This document shows positions 54,152 through 62,197 of a DNA stretch of 64,000 nt, piece by piece. Position 1 is the first letter of the stretch; the number at the start of each line of letters is the position of its first letter. The DNA lies in assembly GCA_038107835.1 (NCBI GenBank), contig JAYNHH010000007.1:1-64000 (forward strand), written 5' to 3'. A program made the translations under genes and the position numbers. The notes below the pieces were generated by a model. It was not told where the DNA came from. It worked only from the letters and a program-made list of their open reading frames with translations, and made no database searches. The DNA is from MED-G116 sp038107835 (GTDB taxonomy: Bacteria; Pseudomonadota; Alphaproteobacteria; Puniceispirillales; Puniceispirillaceae).

Positions 54152-54180
54152 ATAATGTTACCATTTAGTGTTTAAATCAA
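54152..54180 (-). promoter_or_regulatory. Possible promoter of ctpA-rppH
   Basis: Reading leftwards: -35 TTGATT (54175-54180), 17-base spacer, -10 CATTAT (54152-54157), in the 133-base spacer after gpmI. Confidence 0.4.
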
Positions 54181-54236
54181 ATATTGCAACATGGTGCCAG
54201 CGCGCTTGAGATGACGCAAGCGTTCCGGCACGGCTC

Positions 54237-55772
54237 CTATCGCAACAGCGAGGTGCCGGTCATCTCACCGGGTTTGGCGATGCCGAGCATTTCCAGCAGG
54301 CTTGGTGCAAGATCGGCAAGCCGTCCGTCAACAATGGTGGCAGAGGGGCTGGCGTTGACCAGGATCAGCGGCACAAGATTCGTTGTGTGTGCGGTATGCG
54401 GTGAATCAGCCTGATCGTCCCACATCACCTCGCAATTGCCGTGATCGGCTGTGAGGAGCATCTGGCCCCCGGCCGACACCAGTGCATTGGCAATCTGCCC
54501 GACACAGTCATCGACTGTTTCAACCGCGGTGATCGCTGCCTGTAGGTCACCCGTGTGCCCGACCATGTCCGGATTGGCAAAATTGACAATGATCAGATCA
54601 TGCTGACGGGTGTTGATGCTGTCCAGCGCTGCAGCCAGAACACCTTCGGCATTCATTTCCGGTTGCTGATCATAGGTTGCCACCATTGGTGATTGCACCA
54701 TGCAGCGGTCCTCGTCAGGCTGGCTCGTCTCATCGCCACCATTGAAGAAAAATGTCACATGCGGATATTTTTCGGTTTCGGCAAGCCGCAATTGGCGCCT
54801 GCCTGCGGCCGCAACAACCTCGCCAAGCGTCTTTGTCAGTTCCAGTGGGGGAAACAGCGTCTGCATGCAGGTAGCAAGAGTATCGGAGTAGGTTGTCATG
54901 CCGATGGCTGTGGATATCTTGGGTGGGGCGGCATCAAAGCCAACTGTTTCCGGCAGCAGCATGGCATTCAATAGTTGCCGCGCCCGATCAGCCCGAAAAT
55001 TGATGAAGATCAGCGCATCGCCATCCTGCATCCCGGCATAATTTCCAACCACACGTGGGCGGATGAATTCATCACTCTCGCCGGCATCATAGGCATCGAC
55101 GATGGCATCGGTGGCTGATGCAAAGGGCTGTTGCCCGGTGCTGGCGGAAATGATCGCGTCGAAGGCGCATTTTGTCCGATCCCACCGTTTGTCGCGATCC
55201 ATTGCATAATAGCGGCCGATGATCGTGGCAATGGCGCTGTTGTTCGGTAATGTCCGGGCGAAATCTGCGACGCTCTGTCCGGCGATTCTAGGCAGGACAT
55301 CGCGGCCATCAGTGAAACCATGTATCGCAACACGGACGCCCGCATCACACAGGCCGTTGGTGATCGCCAGCATATGGTCCTGATGCGAATGCACACCGCC
55401 ATCAGAGAGCAGCCCCATGACATGGGCGGTACCGCCGGTTGCAGCCAGTTGCGTGGCAAGGGTCAACAGCAATGGGTGTGCTGCAAGTGAACCGTCAGAG
55501 GTCGCTTTGTTTATTCTTGGCAGATCCTGCATGACAATTCTGCCAGCGCCGATATTCATATGACCGACCTCAGAATTGCCAACTTGGCCTTCGGGAAGGC
55601 CTACATCAGGGCCAGCCGCAGCAAGAAAACTGTGTGGATATTCACCACGCAGCCGATCAAAATTCGGTGTTCTGGCAAGCGCAACAGCGTTGTTGCTGGT
55701 CGATTCGCGATGGCCCCACCCATCCATGATACACAGAACGACAGGGCCTGTTTTCTTGTTTTCCTGTGACAT
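54237..55772 (-). CDS. gpmI: 2,3-bisphosphoglycerate-independent phosphoglycerate mutase
   Basis: A 511-residue manganese enzyme of the alkaline-phosphatase fold that interconverts 3- and 2-phosphoglycerate. CIMDGWGHRE holds a metal Asp, the catalytic Ser lies in VGNSEVGHMNIGAGR, and the second metal site is near TADHGNCEVMWD. Full length. It belongs to the leftward obgE-proB-proA block. Confidence 0.96.
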   Translation of the reverse strand: MSQENKKTGPVVLCIMDGWGHRESTSNNAVALARTPNFDRLRGEYPHSFLAAAGPDVGLPEGQVGNSEVGHMNIGAGRIVMQDLPRINKATSDGSLAAHPLLLTLATQLAATGGTAHVMGLLSDGGVHSHQDHMLAITNGLCDAGVRVAIHGFTDGRDVLPRIAGQSVADFARTLPNNSAIATIIGRYYAMDRDKRWDRTKCAFDAIISASTGQQPFASATDAIVDAYDAGESDEFIRPRVVGNYAGMQDGDALIFINFRADRARQLLNAMLLPETVGFDAAPPKISTAIGMTTYSDTLATCMQTLFPPLELTKTLGEVVAAAGRRQLRLAETEKYPHVTFFFNGGDETSQPDEDRCMVQSPMVATYDQQPEMNAEGVLAAALDSINTRQHDLIIVNFANPDMVGHTGDLQAAITAVETVDDCVGQIANALVSAGGQMLLTADHGNCEVMWDDQADSPHTAHTTNLVPLILVNASPSATIVDGRLADLAPSLLEMLGIAKPGEMTGTSLLR

Positions 55773-55840
55773 GCCAGTTTTATAATCATGCTGTCAGCCA
55801 AAGTACAGATGGCTGTCCTGTGGCAGCTATGGAATGCCCG

Positions 55841-56299
55841 TCAATTGCCGCGATGATAGGGGTGGCCTGACAGAATTGCACTTGCCCGGTAAAGCTGTTC
55901 TGCAAGCATTGCGCGGAATAGCATATGCGGCCAGATCGCACTGCCAAAGGACATCATCAGGTCCGCCCGTTGATGGATGTCACGATCATGGCCATCGGCA
56001 CCGCCAATGGCAAAATAGACTGCTTGCTGGCCCTCGTCTCGCCAGCTGCCAATTTTGCTGGCCAGCAGCTCGGAGGAGATGTCCTTGCCGCGTGGATCAA
56101 GGCAGACAAGGATGGCATTGTCCGGCACCAGCCGTAACAAGAGTCTCGTCTCATCCTGTTGGCGCTTGGGACCAGCAGGGAGTTTTGAGTCAATTTCCCG
56201 GATCTCACCGCCTTCCGGCAGGCGCTTGATATAGCTGGTGGCAAGGTCATGTTCGGGGGAATTTCGTCCCTTTCCCACCGCAAGAATAACCAGCTTCAT
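55841..56299 (-). CDS. rlmH: 23S rRNA pseudouridine1915 N3-methyltransferase RlmH
   Basis: A 152-residue SPOUT methyltransferase acting on helix 69 of assembled ribosomes. LVILAVGKGRNSPEHDL at the start, FAIGGADGHDRDI for SAM binding, and the closing LFRAMLAEQLYRA and HPYHRGN are typical. It follows rsfS by 112 bases. Confidence 0.93.
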   Translation of the reverse strand: MKLVILAVGKGRNSPEHDLATSYIKRLPEGGEIREIDSKLPAGPKRQQDETRLLLRLVPDNAILVCLDPRGKDISSELLASKIGSWRDEGQQAVYFAIGGADGHDRDIHQRADLMMSFGSAIWPHMLFRAMLAEQLYRASAILSGHPYHRGN

Positions 56300-56411
56300 T
56301 GGCAGGCCCCTCTGGCTGGAATTGGGTCATCGGTTCGGTATCCGGCCGAAACCGGCCCGGCACTCTGCGTCCATGGCGGCAGCGAACAGGCTCGCCATCC
56401 ATCACTCCGGT

Positions 56412-56780
56412 CTAGTCGCGTCCCACTGTGACCACTTCTTCATCCGAGGCATCCATCCACATTCGCTCCAGCCCGTAGAAGTCACGAACCTCAGGGCGGA
56501 AAAGATGGACGATCACATCGTTCGCATCAAGCAGAACCCAATCTGCCTGCCGCATGCCTTCAAGCCCCAGCAAACTGACCCCAGCCTGTTTGAGCTTGAA
56601 CTCGATATGCTCGGCCATTGCAGCAACCTGACGCGACGACGTACCACTCGCAATGACCATGTAATCAGCCATTGAGGATTTGCCTTGCAGGGGAATTGTC
56701 AGGATGTTTTCGGCTTTGTCAGCATCAAGTGATGATGTGACCAGATCAAGAATCTGATCAGCTTTTGGTGGCGAAAGCAC
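56412..56780 (-). CDS. rsfS: Ribosome silencing factor RsfS
   Basis: A 122-residue protein that binds L14 and blocks subunit joining when nutrients are low. The core ENILTIPLQGKSSMADYMVIASGTS is split here by domain order only, with HLFRPEVRDFYGLERMW at the end. The frame is open upstream to 56927, overlapping nadD; I chose GTG 56780 because it gives the usual length and lies after the nadD stop. An alternative start is GTG 56843. Confidence 0.88.
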   Translation of the reverse strand: MLSPPKADQILDLVTSSLDADKAENILTIPLQGKSSMADYMVIASGTSSRQVAAMAEHIEFKLKQAGVSLLGLEGMRQADWVLLDANDVIVHLFRPEVRDFYGLERMWMDASDEEVVTVGRD

Positions 56781-56857
56781 TTTAGTAATGATGTTTCTCC
56801 AAAAGTTTGCCTGGTTGCTGGGCTGGTAAAAGAACGTCTTCACAAATGAAAAAACGC

Positions 56858-57484
56858 CTATAATTTCAGGCCCAGCGCCCGAAGCGCAGTTGCCGACGCA
56901 TGGTGTCGGCGTTCCGATATGAAGCACCAGATTGGTGGTTTTGCCCGGTTTTCACGTTCCAGCTTTCCAAGCCGTCTTGCCGGAACGCAACCGGATAAAA
57001 TGAACCGTCCGACGCTTAACGCAGCATAAGAATAGCCCGGTCGGTCAATTACGGCAATGGGGATCCGGCCCACAATGTCACGATGCCGGTGCCATTTGCG
57101 AAACTGCACCAGATTATCGGCTCCCATAATCCAGAAAAAATTTATTCTGGGAGCAACCTTTTGCAGAAATTTCAATGTGTTGAGAGTGTAGTTGTTGCGC
57201 GCTCCCAATTCTGGGGCAATCACCCGAATGTAGTTTCTCCCGCTGACAAGTTTGCGGGCATGTGCCAACCGGTGCTGTAGCAGGGCCATATCCACCGATG
57301 GTTTGAGCGGATTTTGCGGTGTCACCATCCACCATATCTCATCAAGGCCAAGAGTCTTTCTGGCCAATGCCGCCATATGGAGATGGCCATCATGGGCCGG
57401 GTTGAAGGACCCGCCAATCAACCCGACACTCCGCCGCCGCGAATCATGAAACAGACAAGGTGTCAGATGCCGACGGTGCGCCAC
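56858..57484 (-). CDS. nadD: Nicotinate-nucleotide adenylyltransferase
   Basis: A 208-residue enzyme that makes deamido-NAD. The nucleotidyl-transferase motif GLIGGSFNPAHDGHLHMA contains the His pair, and NPLKPSVDMA and FIWIMGADNL-type segments follow. GTG 57484 has a strong GAGGG site seven bases before it and begins after proA ends; earlier starts at 57517 and 57532 overlap proA and lack such a site. Confidence 0.92.
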   Translation of the reverse strand: MAHRRHLTPCLFHDSRRRSVGLIGGSFNPAHDGHLHMAALARKTLGLDEIWWMVTPQNPLKPSVDMALLQHRLAHARKLVSGRNYIRVIAPELGARNNYTLNTLKFLQKVAPRINFFWIMGADNLVQFRKWHRHRDIVGRIPIAVIDRPGYSYAALSVGRFILSGCVPARRLGKLERENRAKPPIWCFISERRHHASATALRALGLKL

Positions 57485-57494
57485 GTCGGCACCC

Positions 57495-58778
57495 TCATGC
57501 CGGGCGGGTTTGACCATCGCCTCTGACAACATATTTGAAGCTCGTCAACTGCGCGGCGCCAACAGGGCCACGCGCATGCATCCGCCCTGTGGCAATGCCA
57601 ATTTCAGCGCCCATGCCAAATTCGCCACCATCAGCGAACTGGGTCGAAGCGTTGACCATGACGATGGCGCTGTCCACCTGCGCCAGAAACATATCTGCGT
57701 CATGGGCATCTTCAGTGATGATGCAATCCGTATGGTCAGAACCGTAGCGGTCAATATGTGCAATCGCGGCGTCCAGACCGTCGACGATTTTCACTGCGAT
57801 GATGCTGTCCAGATATTCCGTGCGCCAATCTTCTTCTGTTGCCACTTCCATATCGGTGATGATGGATCTTGCCGCCTCGTCACCGCGCAGATTGCATCCG
57901 GCCCTGCGCAGTTGGTCTGCTATCTCGGGTAGCATGGTGCTGGCAACCGCCTTGTCGATCAGCAAAGTCTCTGCCGCCCCGCAGATGCCAGTTCGCCGCA
58001 TCTTCGCATTGACCACAACCGCACAGGCCTTGTCCAGATCGGCATTGGCACTGACATAGACATGGCAGATGCCCTCAAGATGCGCGAACACCGGAACGCG
58101 GGCCTCGGTCTGAACACGTTCAACAAGTGATTTGCCGCCCCGTGGAATGATCACATCAATTTCGCCACTTGCCGTCAGCATCGCCCCCACAATATTGCGA
58201 TCTGCGGTCGGGACGATTTGCACCGCCCCGCCGGGCAGGCCCGCAGATACAAGCCCCTCGGACAGCAGCCCGGCAAGAATTTTCGAGGTGTGATGGCTGT
58301 CCGAACCACCGCGCAGAATGGCGGCGTTCCCGGACATCAGGCACAGGCCACCCGCATCAACGGTGACATTGGGGCGCGACTCGTAGATGACGCCAATTAC
58401 ACCAAGCGGTGTGGAAATGCGCGAGATATCAAGTCCGTTCGGACGCGTCCATCGGGCGAGCGTTGCGCCCAGTGGATCGGCAAGGCTGGCAATTGCCTCA
58501 AGTCCGGCTGCCATGGCCTCAATCCGCTGTTCGGTCAGTGTCAAACGGTCAATGAAGGCGCTGGATGTGCCTTTCTCGGTGGCGGCCAGAATGTCGGCTT
58601 CATTCGCATTCAGAATGTCGGCATCCCCGGCACGCAGCAATCTGGCCGCGGCAAAAAGCGCATTGCAGCGTGTCTCATAGCTGCTGACGGCCAGCTCCTT
58701 CTGGGCCGCGCGTGCCCTCTCAACCATTTCACTGACCAGTTGCCTACTGGCGCTCGATGATATTTTTTCAGCTGTCAT
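57495..58778 (-). CDS. proA: Glutamate-5-semialdehyde dehydrogenase
   Basis: A 427-residue NADPH enzyme, second step of proline synthesis. The catalytic Cys lies in RRTGICGAAETLL, PLGVIGVIYESRPNVTVDA binds the cofactor, and VNASTQFADGGEFGMGAEIG is the usual C-terminal signature. I start at ATG 58778; ATG 58808 adds ten residues and is possible. Confidence 0.95.
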   Translation of the reverse strand: MTAEKISSSASRQLVSEMVERARAAQKELAVSSYETRCNALFAAARLLRAGDADILNANEADILAATEKGTSSAFIDRLTLTEQRIEAMAAGLEAIASLADPLGATLARWTRPNGLDISRISTPLGVIGVIYESRPNVTVDAGGLCLMSGNAAILRGGSDSHHTSKILAGLLSEGLVSAGLPGGAVQIVPTADRNIVGAMLTASGEIDVIIPRGGKSLVERVQTEARVPVFAHLEGICHVYVSANADLDKACAVVVNAKMRRTGICGAAETLLIDKAVASTMLPEIADQLRRAGCNLRGDEAARSIITDMEVATEEDWRTEYLDSIIAVKIVDGLDAAIAHIDRYGSDHTDCIITEDAHDADMFLAQVDSAIVMVNASTQFADGGEFGMGAEIGIATGRMHARGPVGAAQLTSFKYVVRGDGQTRPA

Positions 58779-58820
58779 TGGTCTTAATCCCTGACTTGAG
58801 AGCCTCATGGTCTGGTTCCG

Positions 58821-59957
58821 CTAGGAGGACGTATCCACCATCACCAGATTGTCTGCGTGAATGATCTCGTCCCGTCCACGGTACCCCAGCAAAGTTTCAA
58901 TTTCACGGCTTTTATGGCCACAGATGATATTGGCATCACCTGCCGAATAGGCAGACAGGCCATGGCCAATGACCGCGCCGTCCTGATTGTGAATGGCGAT
59001 CAGATCCCCGCGTTCAAACTGTCCCTCAACAGCCACGACGCCAGCTGGCAGGAGTGAGCGGCCTTTGCGCAGGGCACCAAGGGCACCGGCATCAACCGTC
59101 AGACAACCCTTGGGTGAGAGCGCGCCGGCAATCCATTGCTTGCGGGCCGTGAGTGGCGATGCACCAGCGTGAAACAGGGTTGAGCGCGCACCGTCGCGTA
59201 ATCTGGAGAGAGGCCCAAGCGGCCGTCCATCGCAAATCACCATGTCACAGCCGGCATTGGTAGCGATGCGGGCAGCTTCCAATTTTGTGACCATGCCACC
59301 CGATGCGTAGGTGGCATTGGCGCTTCCAGCCATCTTCAGCACCTCAGGTGTGAGTGCATCAACCTCGGCCAGATGCGTTGCAGCGCTGTTTTGCGCCGGA
59401 TTTTCTGTGTAGAGCCCATCCACATCGGAGAGCAGACACAGCATGTCAGCGCTCAGCATGGCGGCAACGCGCGCGGCAAGGCGGTCATTGTCACCATATC
59501 TGATTTCTGCGGTGGTCACCGTGTCATTCTCGTTGACGACAGGAACTGATTTTAGCTCCAGCAGGGTTTTCATCGTGGCACGGGCATTGAGATGCCGTCG
59601 CCGGGTCTCGGTATCGTCTGGAGACAGGAGAATCTGCGCGGTGCTGATGCCATGCTGGGCCAAAGCCATCATCCAGGCATTCGCAAGAATCACCTGCCCG
59701 GTTGCTGCCGCCGCCTGCTTTTCCTCAAGCCGCAGGCCGGTGCCTGGAAGATCAAGCCCCTGCTGCCCAAGCGCGATGGCGCCGCTTGATACGACGACCA
59801 CACTCTTGCCCACAGCATGCAGGCTGGCAATGTCAGCAGCCATGCCGGCAAGCCATTCCCCGTTGATTCGACTCTGCTGCTCATCCACCAAAAGCGCCGA
59901 CCCCACCTTGATGATGACGATCTGCGCCATATTCAGCTTATCCCTGGCTCGGTTCAT
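58821..59957 (-). CDS. proB: Glutamate 5-kinase
   Basis: A 378-residue kinase for the first step of proline synthesis, with a C-terminal PUA domain (from about residue 290, LTVDAGALGALRKGRSLLPAG). VIIKVGSALLVDEQ, VVSSGAIALGQQGL and NENDTVTTAEIRYGDNDRLAA are typical. ATG 59957 forms an ATGA overlap with the obgE stop. A later ATG at 59930 is less likely because the family has residues before the kinase core. Confidence 0.95.
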   Translation of the reverse strand: MNRARDKLNMAQIVIIKVGSALLVDEQQSRINGEWLAGMAADIASLHAVGKSVVVVSSGAIALGQQGLDLPGTGLRLEEKQAAAATGQVILANAWMMALAQHGISTAQILLSPDDTETRRRHLNARATMKTLLELKSVPVVNENDTVTTAEIRYGDNDRLAARVAAMLSADMLCLLSDVDGLYTENPAQNSAATHLAEVDALTPEVLKMAGSANATYASGGMVTKLEAARIATNAGCDMVICDGRPLGPLSRLRDGARSTLFHAGASPLTARKQWIAGALSPKGCLTVDAGALGALRKGRSLLPAGVVAVEGQFERGDLIAIHNQDGAVIGHGLSAYSAGDANIICGHKSREIETLLGYRGRDEIIHADNLVMVDTSS

Positions 59958-60985
59958 GGCGACCATGGCTCTTCTTCTGGCCGGTTTTCTTCGGCGACTG
60001 CGTCCTCGATGATGCCGATCAGACGTCTGAGCATCTGGGTGACGCCAGCGCCGGTAACCGATGACAGGCTGAGAACGGCCTCGGCACCTGCAGCGCGCAG
60101 CGCGGCCGCCACATCCTCAGCATAATCCTCGGGAGTCGCGTCCAGCTTGGTCAGGCCAACGATTTCGGGTTTGTCGCTCAGCCCGCCACCATATTCCAGC
60201 AGCTCCCTGCGCAAGATTTTCCAGGCCTCGACTGGATCTTCACCGGTCGCATCGACAAGATGCAGCAGAACGCGGCATCTCTCGACATGGCCCAGAAACC
60301 GATGGCCGAGGCCAGCGCCTTGATGCGCCCCTTCAATGACCCCGGGAATATCCGCCATGACAAATTCCTTGCCATCAACGCCAACTACCCCAAGATTGGG
60401 GTGCAGGGTTGTGAAGGGATAATCCGCGATCTTTGGCCGGGCGGCGGATACAGCGCTCAAAAAGGTCGATTTGCCAGCATTTGGCAGACCGAGCAGACCG
60501 GCATCGGCAATGAGTTTCAGCCTTAGCCAGACCCACATTTCCTGGCCCGGCTCACCGGGCTGGGATTTGCGCGGTGCGCGATTGGTCGATGATTTGAAGA
60601 ATGCGTTGCCCTTGCCGCCAGTACCCCCCTTGGCAAGGATGATCTCCTGTCCCTCGAAGGTTAGATCGGCCAGCACAGTATGCTGATCATCCGACAGAAT
60701 CTGTGTGCCTACAGGAAGCCGCAGGACAACATCTTCGCCAGACGCACCGCTGCGGTCGCGGCCGGCGCCCGGACGGCCCGAGGACGCCTTGAAATGCTGT
60801 TGATAGCGATAGTCGATCAGCGTGTTCAGGCCGTTGACAGCGCGCGCGATCACATCGCCGCCACGGCCACCATTACCGCCGTCAGGGCCGCCAAAGGGCA
60901 CATGGGCCTCGCGTCTGAAACTGACCGAACCCGGGCCACCATGGCCTGATCGCGTATAGATTTTGGCTTGATCGAGGAATTTCAT
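59954..60985 (-). CDS. obgE: GTPase ObgE/CgtA
   Basis: A 343-residue essential GTPase of late 50S assembly and stress signalling. The glycine-rich Obg domain starts MKFLDQAKIYTRSGHGGPG. The G domain has GLPNAGKSTFLSAV, DIPGVIEGAHQGAGLG and TKLDATPEDY. There is no C-terminal OCT domain, as is usual in alphaproteobacteria. I start at ATG 60985; the in-frame extension to 61033 has no family match. Confidence 0.95.
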   Translation of the reverse strand: MKFLDQAKIYTRSGHGGPGSVSFRREAHVPFGGPDGGNGGRGGDVIARAVNGLNTLIDYRYQQHFKASSGRPGAGRDRSGASGEDVVLRLPVGTQILSDDQHTVLADLTFEGQEIILAKGGTGGKGNAFFKSSTNRAPRKSQPGEPGQEMWVWLRLKLIADAGLLGLPNAGKSTFLSAVSAARPKIADYPFTTLHPNLGVVGVDGKEFVMADIPGVIEGAHQGAGLGHRFLGHVERCRVLLHLVDATGEDPVEAWKILRRELLEYGGGLSDKPEIVGLTKLDATPEDYAEDVAAALRAAGAEAVLSLSSVTGAGVTQMLRRLIGIIEDAVAEENRPEEEPWSP

Positions 60986-61075
60986 CTGTCTGCCTACGAA
61001 AAAGGGGGAACAACCTGGTCGGCATTCCCCCAATCAACGCGCTGCTTTTATGTAATCGGCTTTTCAGATTGCGAT

Positions 61076-61345
61076 TTACTCAGCAGCCTCTGCCATTGGC
61101 ACAACATTCACAAACATCTTGCCGCCAGACTTTTCCTTGAAAGCCACCTTGCCTTCGACAAGTGCGAACAATGTGTGATCCTTGCCCATGCCAACATTTG
61201 CGCCAGGGTTAACCTTGGTGCCACGCTGGCGGACAATGATATTGCCGGCAAGCACTGATTCGCCACCATATTTCTTCACGCCGAGTCTGCGACCGGCTGA
61301 GTCGCGACCGTTACGGGAACTACCACCTGCTTTTTTATGTGCCAT
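61076..61345 (-). CDS. rpmA: Ribosomal protein L27
   Basis: An 89-residue protein whose N-terminal tail reaches the peptidyl-transferase centre. MAHKKAGGSSRNGRDSAGRR and LGVKKYGGE are the family start; VRQRGTKVNPGANVGMGKDH follows. No cleaved N-terminal extension as in Firmicutes. It lies between rplU and obgE. Confidence 0.97.
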   Translation of the reverse strand: MAHKKAGGSSRNGRDSAGRRLGVKKYGGESVLAGNIIVRQRGTKVNPGANVGMGKDHTLFALVEGKVAFKEKSGGKMFVNVVPMAEAAE

Positions 61346-61389
61346 CTTATCCTATTCCTTCCAGCTTTGCGCTCACTGTCGAGGCAGAT

Positions 61390-61890
61390 CTATTTTTTGG
61401 CGGCTGCTTTCTTTGCAGCTGTCTTCTTTGCCGCAGCTTTTTTCGGTGCAGCGGCTTTTGGAGCTGCTTTTTTGGTTGCTGCCTTGGCTTCCGCCTTCTT
61501 GGCTGCGGCTTTCTTCGGCGCGGCCGCCTTTTTCGATGCTGCGGGTTTTGGCGCTGCCGGCTTTGCCAGTTTCTTCGCGTCTTCGGCGATATCGGTGATC
61601 CTGAGAAGTGTCAAATCCTGACGGTGTCCCTGTGTACGGCGATGATTCTTGCGTCGCTTGCGCCGAAAGATGATGATCTTCGGGCCACGGGTCTGGCGCA
61701 TTACAGTCGCGCTGACGGCTGCCCCCGCGACGGTAGGTGTGCCGATTGTCACCTTGTCCCCGTCACCAAGCATGACCACATCATCGAGAATCACCTGAGC
61801 GCCCTCGTCAGCGGCAATGCGCTCAACCAGGATCGTGTCGTCTTTGGCAACGCGATATTGCTTGCCGCCTGTTTTCACCAACGCATACAT
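61390..61890 (-). CDS. rplU: Ribosomal protein L21 with Lys/Ala-rich C-terminal tail
   Basis: Residues 1-103 are a normal L21 (MYALVKTGGKQYRV, FRRKRRKNHRRTQGHRQ), which binds 23S rRNA domain I. Residues 104-166 form a histone-H1-like tail of Lys, Ala and Pro (KKAAAPKKAAAKK repeats) with strong positive charge, making the protein 166 residues instead of about 103. The tail is low complexity and should be disordered, with likely RNA binding. First gene of the leftward operon; its promoter and leader are at 61891-62086. Confidence 0.95.
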   Translation of the reverse strand: MYALVKTGGKQYRVAKDDTILVERIAADEGAQVILDDVVMLGDGDKVTIGTPTVAGAAVSATVMRQTRGPKIIIFRRKRRKNHRRTQGHRQDLTLLRITDIAEDAKKLAKPAAPKPAASKKAAAPKKAAAKKAEAKAATKKAAPKAAAPKKAAAKKTAAKKAAAKK

Positions 61891-62015
61891 AGCGATGTTT
61901 CCTATCTATCTGTCCTGCCAGTGACACATGCGCCTACACGCAAAACTGCCACCGGGTCCTGTTTTTACCGCGTTTCCTGTGCCATTTGGCGTGGCAACCG
62001 GTGTGTAATACAGGC

Positions 62016-62046
62016 AAAAAACGAACCGCCCTGCGTCACAGAGCGG
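62016..62046 (-). terminator. Terminator-like hairpin at the start of the rplU leader
   Basis: Reading leftwards, CCGCTCTG pairs with CAGGGCGG (one G-U pair) around TGACG, then TTCGTTTTTT follows. It lies only about six bases after the expected start of the rplU transcript, so it is either an attenuator, a 5' stabiliser, or the terminator of a transcript arriving from the dehydratase gene. Confidence 0.6.
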
Positions 62047-62058
62047 AATTCGGGCTGG

Positions 62059-62086
62059 AATATACGCGAAGCGCATCATCTGTCAA
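62059..62086 (-). promoter_or_regulatory. Strong sigma-70-like promoter of rplU-rpmA-obgE
   Basis: Reading leftwards: perfect -35 TTGACA (62081-62086), 16-base spacer, -10 TATATT (62059-62064). This is the best promoter match seen in the window. Confidence 0.75.
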
Positions 62087-62197
62087 GTGAACAATCATCT
62101 GAAAAGCCAAGCAACTGCTTGCAAAAACCATCATCAAAGTGGGTTCACTCAAAAGCCGGTACGGCTGGCCGTAAAAACCTGTCGGTTGTCGGTATGA

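Larger units (their letters stand above)
61891..62197. other. rplU leader and promoter region
   Basis: The leftward rplU transcript should start near 62052 and have a leader of about 160 bases. It holds a terminator-like hairpin at its very start (62016-62046) and a weaker TGCCA/TGGCA hairpin further on. Between 62087 and 62197 nothing definite is seen before the end of the dehydratase gene. Confidence 0.55.
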
